DNA of 64,000 nucleotides from positions 150,416 through 214,415 of the forward strand of contig NZ_DDJO01000009.1 in the NCBI RefSeq assembly GCF_002339505.1. Direction: 5' to 3'. The notes beneath the pieces are model-generated. The model saw only the letters and a list, made by a program, of their open reading frames with translations, was not told the origin of the DNA and did not search any database. Below, piece after piece: positions 20,116-28,371 of the stretch. This stretch comes from Corynebacterium sp. UBA2622. Its GTDB lineage: Bacteria > Actinomycetota > Actinomycetes > Mycobacteriales > Mycobacteriaceae. A program made the position numbers and the translations under genes. Each line of letters begins with the position of its first letter. The stretch's first letter is position 1.

Positions 20116-21110
20116 CGCAGGCCCGCCTTGGCGGCCTCGGAGATCTTCTCCACGTTGGAGGCGTCGATGAAGCTTGGTCCCGTGAAGACGGGCTCACCGC
20201 CGCCGAGGGTGCCACCGTTGCGCTTGGCCACCCAGAGGGAGTCCACCGCGAGGTAGCCCTGGAGGTAGGGCTGCTGGTCGACGGCCCACTTCACGCGGCC
20301 GTCGGAAATCGCTCCCACCAGCTCGGAGTTGGTGTCGAAGGTGACGATCTCCGCCTTCGACCCCGCCTGCTTGACGGACTCGACCGCGCGCATGGCCACC
20401 GGTGCCTGCAGCGCGAAGACCGTGTCGAAGCCGGGGTCCTGCGACAGCTTGGAGTTCATGGTCGCCTGAGCCGACGTCAGGTCCTGGCCGTTGACGTAGA
20501 GCAGCTCGACCTTGCCGGCATCGCCCAAGCCCTTCTGCACACCCGCACAGCGCTCCTCCTGGGAGGAGTTGCCCTGCTCGTGGATGACGCAGAGGACCTT
20601 CGACTTGCCCTCGCTCTTCAGCCGCTGGCCGGCGGTCGTTCCCGCCACCGTCTCGTCCTGGCCGAAGAAGCCCGTCATGCCGTACTTGGTGTATTCCTTC
20701 ATGCCGGCGTTCAGGCCCACCGTGGGGATGCCGGCATCCACCGCCTTCTGGGCGGCGGGCCCGATGGCCTCGGCATTGGGCATGGTCACCGCAATGCCGT
20801 CAACACCGGAGTCCACCGCGGAGCGCACCAGGTTGGCCTGGTTGGGTGCCTGGGGGTCGGAGGAGTAGCGCAGCTCGATGTTGTCCTTCTTTGCCGCGTC
20901 CTCCGCGCCCTTGCGCACGAGATCCCAGTACGTGTCGCCCGGGGCGCCGTGGGTGACCATGGAGACAACGTAGCGGGGTGTGTCGACCCCGCCCGCGGTC
21001 GTCCCACCCTCCCCGGTGCGTGGCGCGCCGCCCGTCGAGGAGCAGGCGGCGAGGATGGACGCGGTGGCGGCGGCCACCGTGAGCTTCAGGAAACGAGGGA
21101 TCTTCTTCAC
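20112..21110 (-). CDS. Sugar-type ABC importer, substrate-binding lipoprotein (FrcB-like)
   Basis: A 332-residue periplasmic-binding-protein-like (Peripla_BP_4) lipoprotein. The N-terminus MKKIPRFLKLTVAAATASIL ends in the lipobox LAAC, with C23 as the acylated cysteine. The mature part has the pattern of ribose/galactose-type binders (GVDGIAVTMPNAEAIGPAAQK, GIPTVGLNAG, VDQQPYLQGYLAVDSLW). The ligand is unknown; no sugar kinase, isomerase or regulator gene adjoins the importer. The GTG start has no Shine-Dalgarno sequence, and a -10 lies 4 bases upstream, so the mRNA leader is absent or very short. Confidence 0.88.
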   Translation of the reverse strand: MKKIPRFLKLTVAAATASILAACSSTGGAPRTGEGGTTAGGVDTPRYVVSMVTHGAPGDTYWDLVRKGAEDAAKKDNIELRYSSDPQAPNQANLVRSAVDSGVDGIAVTMPNAEAIGPAAQKAVDAGIPTVGLNAGMKEYTKYGMTGFFGQDETVAGTTAGQRLKSEGKSKVLCVIHEQGNSSQEERCAGVQKGLGDAGKVELLYVNGQDLTSAQATMNSKLSQDPGFDTVFALQAPVAMRAVESVKQAGSKAEIVTFDTNSELVGAISDGRVKWAVDQQPYLQGYLAVDSLWVAKRNGGTLGGGEPVFTGPSFIDASNVEKISEAAKAGLR

Positions 21111-21114
21111 GGGG

Positions 21115-21147
21115 ATGATAGTGGATCACCGCGTTTGCGCACGTCAA
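21115..21147 (-). promoter_or_regulatory. Promoter for the FrcBCA-like importer
   Basis: -35 TTGACG (21142-21147) and -10 TATCAT (21115-21120) on the minus strand; spacing is 21 bases, or 18 to 19 if CACTAT is used. It directly precedes the GTG of the binding protein. Confidence 0.4.
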
Positions 21148-21234
21148 ACGGCGCACCGACCCACTGAACCGATACAGAAGGGATGAGCAGCGCCTTCTGC
21201 CCGGCCGGGCCTACCCCCGCCGGGCGGGGGGCGG

Positions 21235-22095
21235 CTAGGAGTTCTTGAGGCGCTCGAGCTCCTTTTCGGCGTCGAACTCCCTTTCGGGCCACTCGAGGTT
21301 GAGGGAAGTCAGGGCGTCGTAAAGCAGCGTCTTGACCACCGTGCGGCAGTACTCCTTGTTGTCGGAGGGCACGCAGTACCACGGCGCGTCATCGGTGGAG
21401 GTGCGGGTCATCGCGATCTGGTAGGCGGCCATGTACTGGGACCAGAGCTTGCGGTCGTCGATGTCGCCCGGGTTGTACTTCCAGTGCTTGTCCGGGTTTT
21501 CGATGCGCTCGCGGAGGTTCTCCTCCTGGAACTCACGGGAGATGTGCGGCATCACTTTGATGATGCGCGTGCCCCGCTTGGCCAGATCCTCCTCGAACTC
21601 GACGATGGCGCCGTAGCGGCGCTCGATCTCCTCCGGCGGGGCCATCTGTTTGACGCGCTGCGCCAGGACGTCCTCGTAGTGGGAACGGTCGAAGACCGCA
21701 ATCTGGCCGGGTGCGGGCAGGTGCGGCTGGAAACGCCAGAGGAAGTCGTGGCTCGCCTCCTCCTCGGTCGGCCGGCCGAAGGCCTGGATGTGCACTCCCT
21801 GGACATCCATCACGGAGCCCACGACGTGTTTGATGATGCCACCCTTGCCGGAGGTGTCCATGCCCTGGAGGACGAGCAGGACGGACCCGGCATCCTTGTT
21901 GCCCGCGCGGCCGTTGGCGTAGAGGCACTCCTGCAGCTTCTCCAGGTCCTTGTCGTAGTGGTGGAAGGCCTTGTCCAGGTCGTCCTTGTCGGCGTCGTCG
22001 GGAATGCCGGGGGTTGAGGAGGGATCCACGTCGGCGATCTCGAAATTCGGGCCGACCCTGAGCTTCTTGGCCTCTTCGACGGTGACTTTCGCCAT
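21235..22095 (-). CDS. ppk2: Polyphosphate kinase 2 family protein
   Basis: A 286-residue P-loop kinase that transfers phosphate between polyphosphate and nucleotides. Walker A is GMDTSGKGG at residues 78-86, the lid/Walker B region reads IAVFDRSHYEDVL, and RIIKVMPHISREFQEENLR and KYNPGDIDDRKLWSQYM are family motifs. The N-terminal extension (VGPNFEIADVDPSSTPG) places it with the PPK2-related nucleotide phosphotransferases (TIGR03709 type) rather than the GDP-phosphorylating PPK2 of C. glutamicum, an inference. AAGGAGC lies 5 bases before the ATG. The gap to the importer (124 bases) holds two GC-rich palindromes without a T-run. Confidence 0.88.
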   Translation of the reverse strand: MAKVTVEEAKKLRVGPNFEIADVDPSSTPGIPDDADKDDLDKAFHHYDKDLEKLQECLYANGRAGNKDAGSVLLVLQGMDTSGKGGIIKHVVGSVMDVQGVHIQAFGRPTEEEASHDFLWRFQPHLPAPGQIAVFDRSHYEDVLAQRVKQMAPPEEIERRYGAIVEFEEDLAKRGTRIIKVMPHISREFQEENLRERIENPDKHWKYNPGDIDDRKLWSQYMAAYQIAMTRTSTDDAPWYCVPSDNKEYCRTVVKTLLYDALTSLNLEWPEREFDAEKELERLKNS

Positions 22096-22152
22096 GGTGC
22101 GCTCCTTGCGTGGTATGTCTTCGGTCCGTTCCCACCCGCGCGGGCGGGAATG

Positions 22153-22182
22153 AAAAAAGTACCCACTGCCAGGTGGGTACTT
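22153..22182 (-). terminator. Rho-independent terminator after nusB
   Basis: A perfect 10-base stem AAGTACCCAC / GTGGGTACTT with loop CTGGCA and a run of T on the minus strand, 11 bases past the nusB stop. It ends the long aro-efp-nusB chain before ppk2. Confidence 0.85.
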
Positions 22183-22192
22183 CTCATGGTAA

Positions 22193-22816
22193 CTACGGGC
22201 GGGTGCCGCCCTCCGGGAACCCGGTCGCGGGCTCGGCGACGATCTCCCCGAGGACCGGGGCTTCGGCACCGGTGTCCGCCTCCCGGACTGTCTCCCCGGG
22301 GGTCTCCGTACCCGGCCCGGCGGGTTCGGCGGGCGCTTCCGTGCCCGGGCGCTCCACCCCGGCTGCGGCAGGCGCATTCGCCGCGTTCCACTGGATGATG
22401 TCGTCCAGCACGGCGTGAATGTACGGCGGCGCGGCGTTGTCCCCGTATTCCGTGGCCATCTCCAGGGCGTTGGCGATGGAGATGGGCGGGTCCACCTCGT
22501 CGTTGAAGAGGATCTCCCACGTGGCCACGCGGAGGATCTGGCGGTCGACGGCCGGCAGGCGGTCCATCTCCCAGTCCTCCGCGAGGAAGCGCTCGATGGC
22601 GTCGTCGATGTCGTCGAGCTTCTCCGCCGCGCCGACGATGATCTCGCGGGTGTAGTCCGCCACCGGGGCGACGGCGTTCTGCGGGTCCCTGGACAGCTCG
22701 GCGCGGTCATCGACAATCGCCACCGGGTCCATGTCGCGCGTCTCCGCCTCGAAGAGGATGTCCACGGCGCGCCGGCGGGCGCGGTAGCGCGCGCCGTGTC
22801 GCTTGTAGTCAGGCAT
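22193..22816 (-). CDS. nusB: Transcription antitermination protein NusB with acidic Pro/Ala-rich tail
   Basis: RNA-binding factor for rRNA antitermination with NusE. The conserved domain covers the first 140 or so residues: HGARYRARRRAVDILFEAE, DRLPAVDRQILRVATWEIL, PISIANALEMATEYG. After VLDDIIQWN the protein continues for about 60 residues rich in Pro, Ala, Glu and Gly, so at 207 residues it is longer than the usual 140-160. The ATG overlaps the efp stop by one base (TGATG), indicating coupling. A strong terminator follows. Confidence 0.93.
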   Translation of the reverse strand: MPDYKRHGARYRARRRAVDILFEAETRDMDPVAIVDDRAELSRDPQNAVAPVADYTREIIVGAAEKLDDIDDAIERFLAEDWEMDRLPAVDRQILRVATWEILFNDEVDPPISIANALEMATEYGDNAAPPYIHAVLDDIIQWNAANAPAAAGVERPGTEAPAEPAGPGTETPGETVREADTGAEAPVLGEIVAEPATGFPEGGTRP

Positions 22817-23379
22817 CAGTTGTTGACGCGGGAGAGGTACTCACCGGTGCGGGTATCCACCTTGACCACGTTGCCGGTCTCCAGGAAGAGCGGGACCTGG
22901 ATCTCGGCTCCGGTCTCGAGGGTGGCGGGCTTGGTGCCGCCGGTGGAGCGGTCGCCCTGCAGGCCGGGCTCGGTGTGCTCGATCTTCAGGTCGACGGAGA
23001 TCGGGAGCTCGGCAAAGAGGGCATCACCCTCGTGGAAGGAAACCTGCACGCGCATGTTCTCCAGCAGGAAGCGCGCGGCGGAACCGAACTTTTCGGCGGG
23101 CAACTCGAACTGCTCGTAGGTCTTGTCGTCCATCACGACGTAGTTGGTGCCGTCGTTGTAGAGGTAGGTCATGTCGCGGCGGTCCACCGTGGCGGTCTCC
23201 ACCTTCACACCCGCGTTCCAGGTCTTGTCCACCGTCTTGCCGGAGACGACGTCCTTGAGCTTGGTGCGCACGAATGCGGGACCCTTACCCGGCTTCACAT
23301 GCTGGAACTCCGTGATCTGCTGAAGCTTCCCATCGACCTTCAGCACCAGGCCGTTCTTGAAATCAGCGGTAGTTGCCAC
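22816..23379 (-). CDS. efp: Translation elongation factor P
   Basis: A 187-residue tRNA-shaped factor that relieves ribosome stalling at polyproline. It has DFKNGLVLKVDGKLQQI, the domain I loop KPGKGPAFV with K32 at the tip, and the C-terminal DLKIEHTEPGLQGDRSTGG signature. The PGKGPA loop is the type that works without lysine modification in Actinobacteria, and no modification genes are nearby. The GTG start has AAGGAAGG 6 bases upstream; an upstream in-frame start would add 12 unsupported residues. A TATTCT hexamer (23418-23423) may give it its own promoter. Confidence 0.96.
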   Translation of the reverse strand: MATTADFKNGLVLKVDGKLQQITEFQHVKPGKGPAFVRTKLKDVVSGKTVDKTWNAGVKVETATVDRRDMTYLYNDGTNYVVMDDKTYEQFELPAEKFGSAARFLLENMRVQVSFHEGDALFAELPISVDLKIEHTEPGLQGDRSTGGTKPATLETGAEIQVPLFLETGNVVKVDTRTGEYLSRVNN

Positions 23380-23431
23380 TGGGTACCTTCCTTCTAGGTA
23401 GACGAACGAGTGCAAACAGAATAATCCTACA

Positions 23432-24523
23432 TCACAGGATGACGAGCTCTTTCGGCCACTCAGTAATGACGCGCGGCGCCCCCGCGGTGATGATAAGCGT
23501 GTCCTCGATGCGCACCCCGCCCCTGCCGGGGACGTAGATGCCGGGTTCGATCGTCAACGTCATGTTCTCGGCCAGCGTGCCCGTGCCCGTCCTTGCAGCG
23601 GAGGGCGCCTCGTGCACCTCCAGGCCGATGCCGTGACCGGTGGAGTGGACGAAGTACTCCCCGTAACCGGCTGCCTCGATGACATCGCGGCACGCCTTGT
23701 CGACGTCCACGAGATCCGCCCCGGGCACCGCCGCCGCCACGCCGGCCAGCTGCGCCTCCAGGACGATCTGGTAGATCTCCCGGGAGAAGTCGTCCGGCTC
23801 ACCAATAGCGAAGGTGCGGGTCATGTCGGAGTTGAATCCCTCCCGATGTGCCCCGAAGTCGATGGTGACCAGGTCGCCCTCGGCGATCGTTCGCTCCCCC
23901 GCCCCGTAATGCGGGAGCGCCGAGTTCGGCCCGGAGGCGACGATGGTGTCGAAGCTGACACGCTCGGACCCGAGCTGGCGCATCCGGTACTCCAGGTCGG
24001 CGGCGACCTCGCGCTCAGTGCGTCCCGCGCGAAGCTCCCCTGCCTTCACCAGCGAGTCGAGGGCACGGACGCCGATTTCGGCCACTTCCGCCAGCTTTGC
24101 CAGCTCAACCTCGTCCTTGACCAGGCGGATCTGCTCGATCACACCGCTGACGGGAACCAGGGTAACCCCGTCGGGGCACGCCTTTTCCAAGGCCTTCAGC
24201 TGGTTGACGCTGACGTAATCCGCCTCGTAACCGACCCGGTGCCCCTCCGCCACGGTTCCGAGCAGCGCGGGAGCGACGTCCCGGATGATGGTGGCCTCGA
24301 TGTCGGGCACCTCACGGGCGACCTGGGAGAGGTACCGTCCGTCCGTGGCGATGGCGGCGGAGCGGTCCTTCGACACCAGCAGCGCGCCGTTGGATCCGGA
24401 GAACCCGGAGAGGTAGCGCACGTGCACGAGGTTGGTCACCAGCATGTCGTCCACGCGTTGTCCCGCGAGCTCGCTCGCGAGCTTCCTGCGGCGGGTTTCA
24501 AATCGAGTGTCAGCCATTCCCAT
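23432..24523 (-). CDS. pepQ: Xaa-Pro dipeptidase/aminopeptidase (M24B)
   Basis: Cytosolic metallopeptidase that cleaves the bond before proline. The N-terminal creatinase-like domain (LVTNLVHVRYLSGFSGSNG) is followed by the pita-bread domain with all five metal ligands: two Asp in TIDFGAHREGFNSDMTRTF, His in HSTGHGIGLEVHE, Glu in TIEPGIYVPG and Glu in VRIEDTLII. I take the ATG at 24523 (363 residues), 4 bases after AGGAGG; the ATG at 24517 is nearly as good. It overlaps the aroQ end by 14 bases. Its link with efp is a common actinobacterial arrangement. Confidence 0.92.
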   Translation of the reverse strand: MGMADTRFETRRRKLASELAGQRVDDMLVTNLVHVRYLSGFSGSNGALLVSKDRSAAIATDGRYLSQVAREVPDIEATIIRDVAPALLGTVAEGHRVGYEADYVSVNQLKALEKACPDGVTLVPVSGVIEQIRLVKDEVELAKLAEVAEIGVRALDSLVKAGELRAGRTEREVAADLEYRMRQLGSERVSFDTIVASGPNSALPHYGAGERTIAEGDLVTIDFGAHREGFNSDMTRTFAIGEPDDFSREIYQIVLEAQLAGVAAAVPGADLVDVDKACRDVIEAAGYGEYFVHSTGHGIGLEVHEAPSAARTGTGTLAENMTLTIEPGIYVPGRGGVRIEDTLIITAGAPRVITEWPKELVIL

Positions 24524-24965
24524 TGTTCCTCCTGCTCCTCCCGGCGAAAAATTCAAGTGCGAGTTCGTATCCATCGACCCCGAGCCCCGCGATGACACCC
24601 ACAGCGATGGGCGACAGGTACGAGTGGCGGCGGAACTCCTCGCGGGCGTGCACGTTGGAGATGTGCACCTCCACGAACCCGGGCCCGTCGGCGACCTCCG
24701 CCAGCGCGTCCCTCAGCGCCACCGAGGTGTGGGTGAACCCGCCAGGGTTGATCACCACCGCCCAGCCACCGTCGGCGGCCTCGTGGACCCACTCGATGAG
24801 CTCGCCCTCGTGGTTCGACTGGCGGCATTCCAGGTCCAGCCCGAGCTGCGCCGAGCGGTCCGCAAGGCGCTTCTCGACGTCCCCCAGCGTCACCGCGCCG
24901 TAGATGTCCGGCTGCCGCTTGCCCAGCCTGTCCAGGTTGGGCCCGTTGAGCACCAGCACCCTCAC
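24510..24965 (-). CDS. aroQ: 3-dehydroquinate dehydratase, type II
   Basis: Third step of the shikimate pathway. At 151 residues it is the small dodecameric type II enzyme: VLNGPNLDRLGKRQPDIYG with the catalytic Tyr and Arg, CRQSNHEGELIEWVHEA, VINPGGFTHTSVALRDAL with the catalytic His region, and EVHISNVHAREEFR. It follows aroB by one base and precedes pepQ. It replaces aroD, which is not present here. Confidence 0.96.
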   Translation of the reverse strand: MRVLVLNGPNLDRLGKRQPDIYGAVTLGDVEKRLADRSAQLGLDLECRQSNHEGELIEWVHEAADGGWAVVINPGGFTHTSVALRDALAEVADGPGFVEVHISNVHAREEFRRHSYLSPIAVGVIAGLGVDGYELALEFFAGRSRRNNGNG

Positions 24966-24966
24966 C

Positions 24967-26025
24967 TTAATTCACCTCCGAAATCGCTTCGTAGGCGGCG
25001 CGCATCTCGTCGACGGTGGCGTCCTCCAGGCGTGCGCAGAGGCCGAGCTCCTGGAGGACGACGAAGCGAATGCGCCCGTCGCGGTTCTTCTTGTCGTGTG
25101 TCATTGCCTCGTAGAGCTCGTCGAAGGCGCCGGGCTCGTAGGTGGTGGGCAGGCCCACCTGCTCGAGGATCTCCCTGTGGAGGGCGAGGAGGGGGGCGTC
25201 GATAAGCCCGCGATTGTGCGCGAGGTGCGCGACGAACATCATTCCCACCGCAACCGCGTCGCCGTGGCGCCAGGTGTAGTTCTCCCGGTGCTCGATGGCG
25301 TGGGCGAGGGTGTGGCCGTAATTGAGGATCTCGCGCAGGCCGGATTCCTTCAGATCCTGGCCCACGACACCCGCCTTGACCGCAACCGAGCGGGTGACGA
25401 GCTCCTCCCAGTGCCGGTCGGCTCCCTCCCGGTAGAGCTCGAGGATGCGCGGATCGGCGATGAAGCCCGTCTTGATCAACTCGGCAGAGCCGGCGATGAT
25501 CTCCTCCTCGGGCAGAGTATGCAGACGTTCGAGGTCGATGAACACGGCGTCCGGTTCGTGGAAGGCGCCGACCAGATTCTTTCCGGTGGCGGTGTTGATG
25601 CCGGTCTTACCGCCGACGGCGGCGTCGACCATCGCGAGGAGAGTGGTGGGGACCTGGATGATCCGGATCCCGCGCATCCAGGTTGCGGCCGCGAAGCCGG
25701 CAAGGTCGGTCGCCGCTCCCCCGCCGAGCCCGATGATTACGTCCTGGCGGCCGAAGCCGGCCTCCCCGAGGGCGTCCCAGAGCTGGCTCATCACCTCGAC
25801 CGTCTTACCCGCCTCGGCGTCGGGGACCGGCAGGAGCAGAACGTCGATGTTCTCGTTCTGGATCTCCTGGGAGATCTGTCGCGCCACGGCCGCCAGCGGG
25901 CGCTGGTGGACGATGGCCACCTTCATCGCGCCCATCTGGCGTACGCGCTGTGCGACCTCACCGGTGATGTTGTACCCGATGTGGACGTCGTACGGGCTGG
26001 GCCCATTGACCGGCACTACTGCCAT
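24967..26025 (-). CDS. aroB: 3-dehydroquinate synthase
   Basis: Converts DAHP to 3-dehydroquinate using NAD and a divalent metal. Conserved stretches include GGGAATDLAGFAAATWMRGI, VPTTLLAMVDAAVGGKTGINT, ELIKTGFI, LNYGHTLAHAIEH and the metal-binding RHGDAVAVGM. Length is normal (352). A ribosome-binding site AAGGAGCGAAGG precedes the ATG, and a 65-base gap separates it from aroK. Confidence 0.96.
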   Translation of the reverse strand: MAVVPVNGPSPYDVHIGYNITGEVAQRVRQMGAMKVAIVHQRPLAAVARQISQEIQNENIDVLLLPVPDAEAGKTVEVMSQLWDALGEAGFGRQDVIIGLGGGAATDLAGFAAATWMRGIRIIQVPTTLLAMVDAAVGGKTGINTATGKNLVGAFHEPDAVFIDLERLHTLPEEEIIAGSAELIKTGFIADPRILELYREGADRHWEELVTRSVAVKAGVVGQDLKESGLREILNYGHTLAHAIEHRENYTWRHGDAVAVGMMFVAHLAHNRGLIDAPLLALHREILEQVGLPTTYEPGAFDELYEAMTHDKKNRDGRIRFVVLQELGLCARLEDATVDEMRAAYEAISEVN

Positions 26026-26090
26026 CGGCCTTCGCTCCTTGGTTGTCGCTGTGTCGTTGTGCCCACCGGGGGCCGGTTACTCGCCGGGGT

Positions 26091-26690
26091 TCAGAGTGAG
26101 TCGATGATCCCGAGCACCTCCGCCACCACACGCTGGGGAGGCCGGTCATCCGTGCGCACCCGGAAGTCGGACACCTCGCGGTAGTAGGGCTCGCGGCGCG
26201 CGAGGAGGTCTCGGTAGTGCTGGATGGGATCGGCGGCGGCGAGCACGGGCCGCGTCGTCTCGTTGGCGGTGCGGCGCGCGCCCTCCTCGGCGCTGACATC
26301 GACCCACACCACCGTGTGCGGCCGCAGCAGCGCGCGGGTCATCTCGTTGAGCACCGCACCCCCGCCGAGGCTGACGATGCCGCCGGTGGCCAGGGCGCGC
26401 GCGACGTATCCCGACTCGAGCTCGCGGAAGCCCTCCTCACCGCGGTCGGTGTAGACATCGCCGCAAGGTTTGCCCTCCCCTTCCTCGATGAGCTGGTCGG
26501 AGTCGACCAGGGGGAGGTTCAGGGAGCTCGCCAGACGACGCCCGATGGTCGACTTACCCGCGCCCGGCGGGCCGACGAGGACGACGCGTGGACGGGAGTG
26601 CACGACGACATTCTCACCGTCGCCGCCGGCGCACCCGCGGGGCTCCTCAACCAGTGCGTCATGGGTGGTGTGGACGTTCGGGTCAAGCAT
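26091..26690 (-). CDS. aroK: Shikimate kinase
   Basis: Phosphorylates shikimate. The P-loop GPPGAGKSTIGRRLA, substrate-binding LVDSDQLIEE and FRELESGYVARAL, and the GGIVSLGGGAV loop are all present. The N-terminus carries about 34 extra residues compared with minimal enzymes. The start at 26690 is supported by GGAGGACAGG and overlaps aroC by 8 bases, implying coupling. Confidence 0.94.
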   Translation of the reverse strand: MLDPNVHTTHDALVEEPRGCAGGDGENVVVHSRPRVVLVGPPGAGKSTIGRRLASSLNLPLVDSDQLIEEGEGKPCGDVYTDRGEEGFRELESGYVARALATGGIVSLGGGAVLNEMTRALLRPHTVVWVDVSAEEGARRTANETTRPVLAAADPIQHYRDLLARREPYYREVSDFRVRTDDRPPQRVVAEVLGIIDSL

Positions 26691-27900
26691 CCTGTCCTCC
26701 GAAAGCCAGCCGCTGGGAAACGTATTCATTGTACGAGGCGAGGTTGCGCCGCACCTCTGCCACGCTGTCGCCGCCGAACTTGGCGGTAACCGCCCGGGCC
26801 AGCACGAGCGCTACCATGGCCTCCGCCACCACGCCGCCGGCCGGCACCGCACACACGTCCGAGCGTTGGTGGATCCCGGTCGCGGCCTCGCCGGTGGACA
26901 TGTCGACGGTCCGCAGGGCACGTGGCACCGTGGAGATCGGTTTCATCGCCGCGCGCACGCGCAGTTGCTCGCCGTTGGTCATGCCACCCTCCAGGCCACC
27001 GGCGCGGTTGGTGACGCGGCTGACGCCGGAGTCATCGCACACCATCTCGTCGTGCGCCTCGGAACCGCGGCGGCGGGCTTCCTCGAAACCGTCGCCGACC
27101 TCCACGCCCTTCACCGACTGGATACCCATCAGGGCTGCGGCGAGCTGGGCATCGAGACGCTCCTCACAGGAGACGTGCGAACCCAGGCCGACGGGCAGGC
27201 CGTCGACCACCACCTCGACAACACCGCCGAGGGTGTCGCCGTCCTTCTTCGCCGCCTCGATGCACGCGACCATCTCGTCCTCGCAGGCGCTGTCGTAGGC
27301 GCGTACCGGGGAGGCGTCGATTGCGTCGATGTCCGCGAAGGACGGCGCGGGGCCGGCGTAGGGGCTCGATTTTCCGATGGAGATGACGTGGGAGAACACC
27401 TCCACCCCGAGGGTGGCCCGGAGGAAGTTGCGCGCGACGGTGCCGGCGGCGACGCGGGCGGCGGTCTCGCGCGCGGACGAGCGCTCGAGGACCTTCCGGG
27501 CGTCGTCAAAGCCGTATTTGACCATGCCGGCGAAGTCGGCGTGCCCCGGGCGGGGCCGGGTCAGCCGGGCACCGCGGCCCGAGGCCATGGCCTTGGCCAC
27601 CTCGGGGTCATCGGCGTCGAGCGGGTCGGGGGACATGATGGTGGTCCACTTCGGCCACTCGCTGTTGCCGATCTGGATCGCGATCGGGCTGCCCAGGGTT
27701 TCCCCGTGCAGAATTCCGGAGAGAAGCGTCAGTTCGTCGGCCTCGAATTTCATGCGGGCACCGCGGCCGTAACCGAGCCGCCGGCGGGCGAGCTGATGGG
27801 CGATGTCCCCGGCGGTGACCGGGACTCCGGCAGGCATGTTCTCAACGAGCGCGATGAGCGCTTGGCCGTGGGATTCCCCGGCCGTAGTCCAACGAAGCAT
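26683..27900 (-). CDS. aroC: Chorismate synthase
   Basis: FMN-dependent final step of the common aromatic pathway. Family signatures are clear: TTAGESHGQALIALVENMPAG, RRRLGYGRGARMKFE, RPGHADFAGMVKYG, AIDASPVRAYD and GGMTNGEQLRVRAAMKPI. Length 405 is normal. The ATG follows the prepilin peptidase gene by 13 bases; the hexamer CACAAT 7 bases upstream could give a leaderless start, but weakly. Confidence 0.96.
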   Translation of the reverse strand: MLRWTTAGESHGQALIALVENMPAGVPVTAGDIAHQLARRRLGYGRGARMKFEADELTLLSGILHGETLGSPIAIQIGNSEWPKWTTIMSPDPLDADDPEVAKAMASGRGARLTRPRPGHADFAGMVKYGFDDARKVLERSSARETAARVAAGTVARNFLRATLGVEVFSHVISIGKSSPYAGPAPSFADIDAIDASPVRAYDSACEDEMVACIEAAKKDGDTLGGVVEVVVDGLPVGLGSHVSCEERLDAQLAAALMGIQSVKGVEVGDGFEEARRRGSEAHDEMVCDDSGVSRVTNRAGGLEGGMTNGEQLRVRAAMKPISTVPRALRTVDMSTGEAATGIHQRSDVCAVPAGGVVAEAMVALVLARAVTAKFGGDSVAEVRRNLASYNEYVSQRLAFGGQDA

Positions 27901-27913
27901 GGCGCTTATTGTG

Positions 27914-28348
27914 TCACAACTGGGCGGGGAAACTACCCATTAGGACGCACAGCCATGCGGCAGCGAGCATCGACGGGCCGTGCGGCGCGCCGCGGGCGCG
28001 CAGGACGGCGGCCGCGGCGAGGGTGAGAGCGCTGGACACCCCGACCGCCGCGAGGATGGCCGGCGGGCTCGCGAGCGCGGCCACCGCAACCCCGAGAGGC
28101 AGGGAGAGTTTGATGTCGCCTCCCCCTATGCCCCGCCCGACCAGCAGGTAGAGCGCCGGCCAGGCGAGGCCCCACAAGCCTTCGGGCCAGGCGGCGCAGC
28201 TGGCCAGCGCCGCCGCACCGGCCGGAAGGGTGAGCGCGTCCGGCAACCGGTGCGAGCGGAGGTCGTAGTGGACCAGCACCGCACTCCAGGCGGCGGCGAT
28301 TACGCCCGCGGCGCAGGTGAAAAACGAAGCGGACCCCCCGATCAGCAT
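27914..28348 (-). CDS. Prepilin peptidase / type IV leader peptidase (A24), short form
   Basis: A 144-residue, mostly hydrophobic protein with four or more membrane spans. Both aspartates of the A24 family are present: VHYDLRSHRLPDALT and GIGGGDIKLSLPLG. It lacks the N-terminal methyltransferase domain of PilD, matching the TadV/FppA-like short enzymes that process pilins or pseudopilins. No pilus genes are in this window. It sits inside the aro chain between aroE and aroC, a position common in corynebacteria. TAGACT 7 bases before the ATG supports a leaderless start at 28348. Confidence 0.85.
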   Translation of the reverse strand: MLIGGSASFFTCAAGVIAAAWSAVLVHYDLRSHRLPDALTLPAGAAALASCAAWPEGLWGLAWPALYLLVGRGIGGGDIKLSLPLGVAVAALASPPAILAAVGVSSALTLAAAAVLRARGAPHGPSMLAAAWLCVLMGSFPAQL

Positions 28349-28355
28349 GACCGGG

Positions 28356-28361
28356 AGTCTA
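28356..28361 (-). promoter_or_regulatory. -10 hexamer for leaderless prepilin peptidase
   Basis: TAGACT on the minus strand, 7 bases before the ATG at 28348, just after the aroE stop. It suggests an internal promoter within the aro chain. Confidence 0.45.
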
Positions 28362-28371
28362 GGCGATCGCG

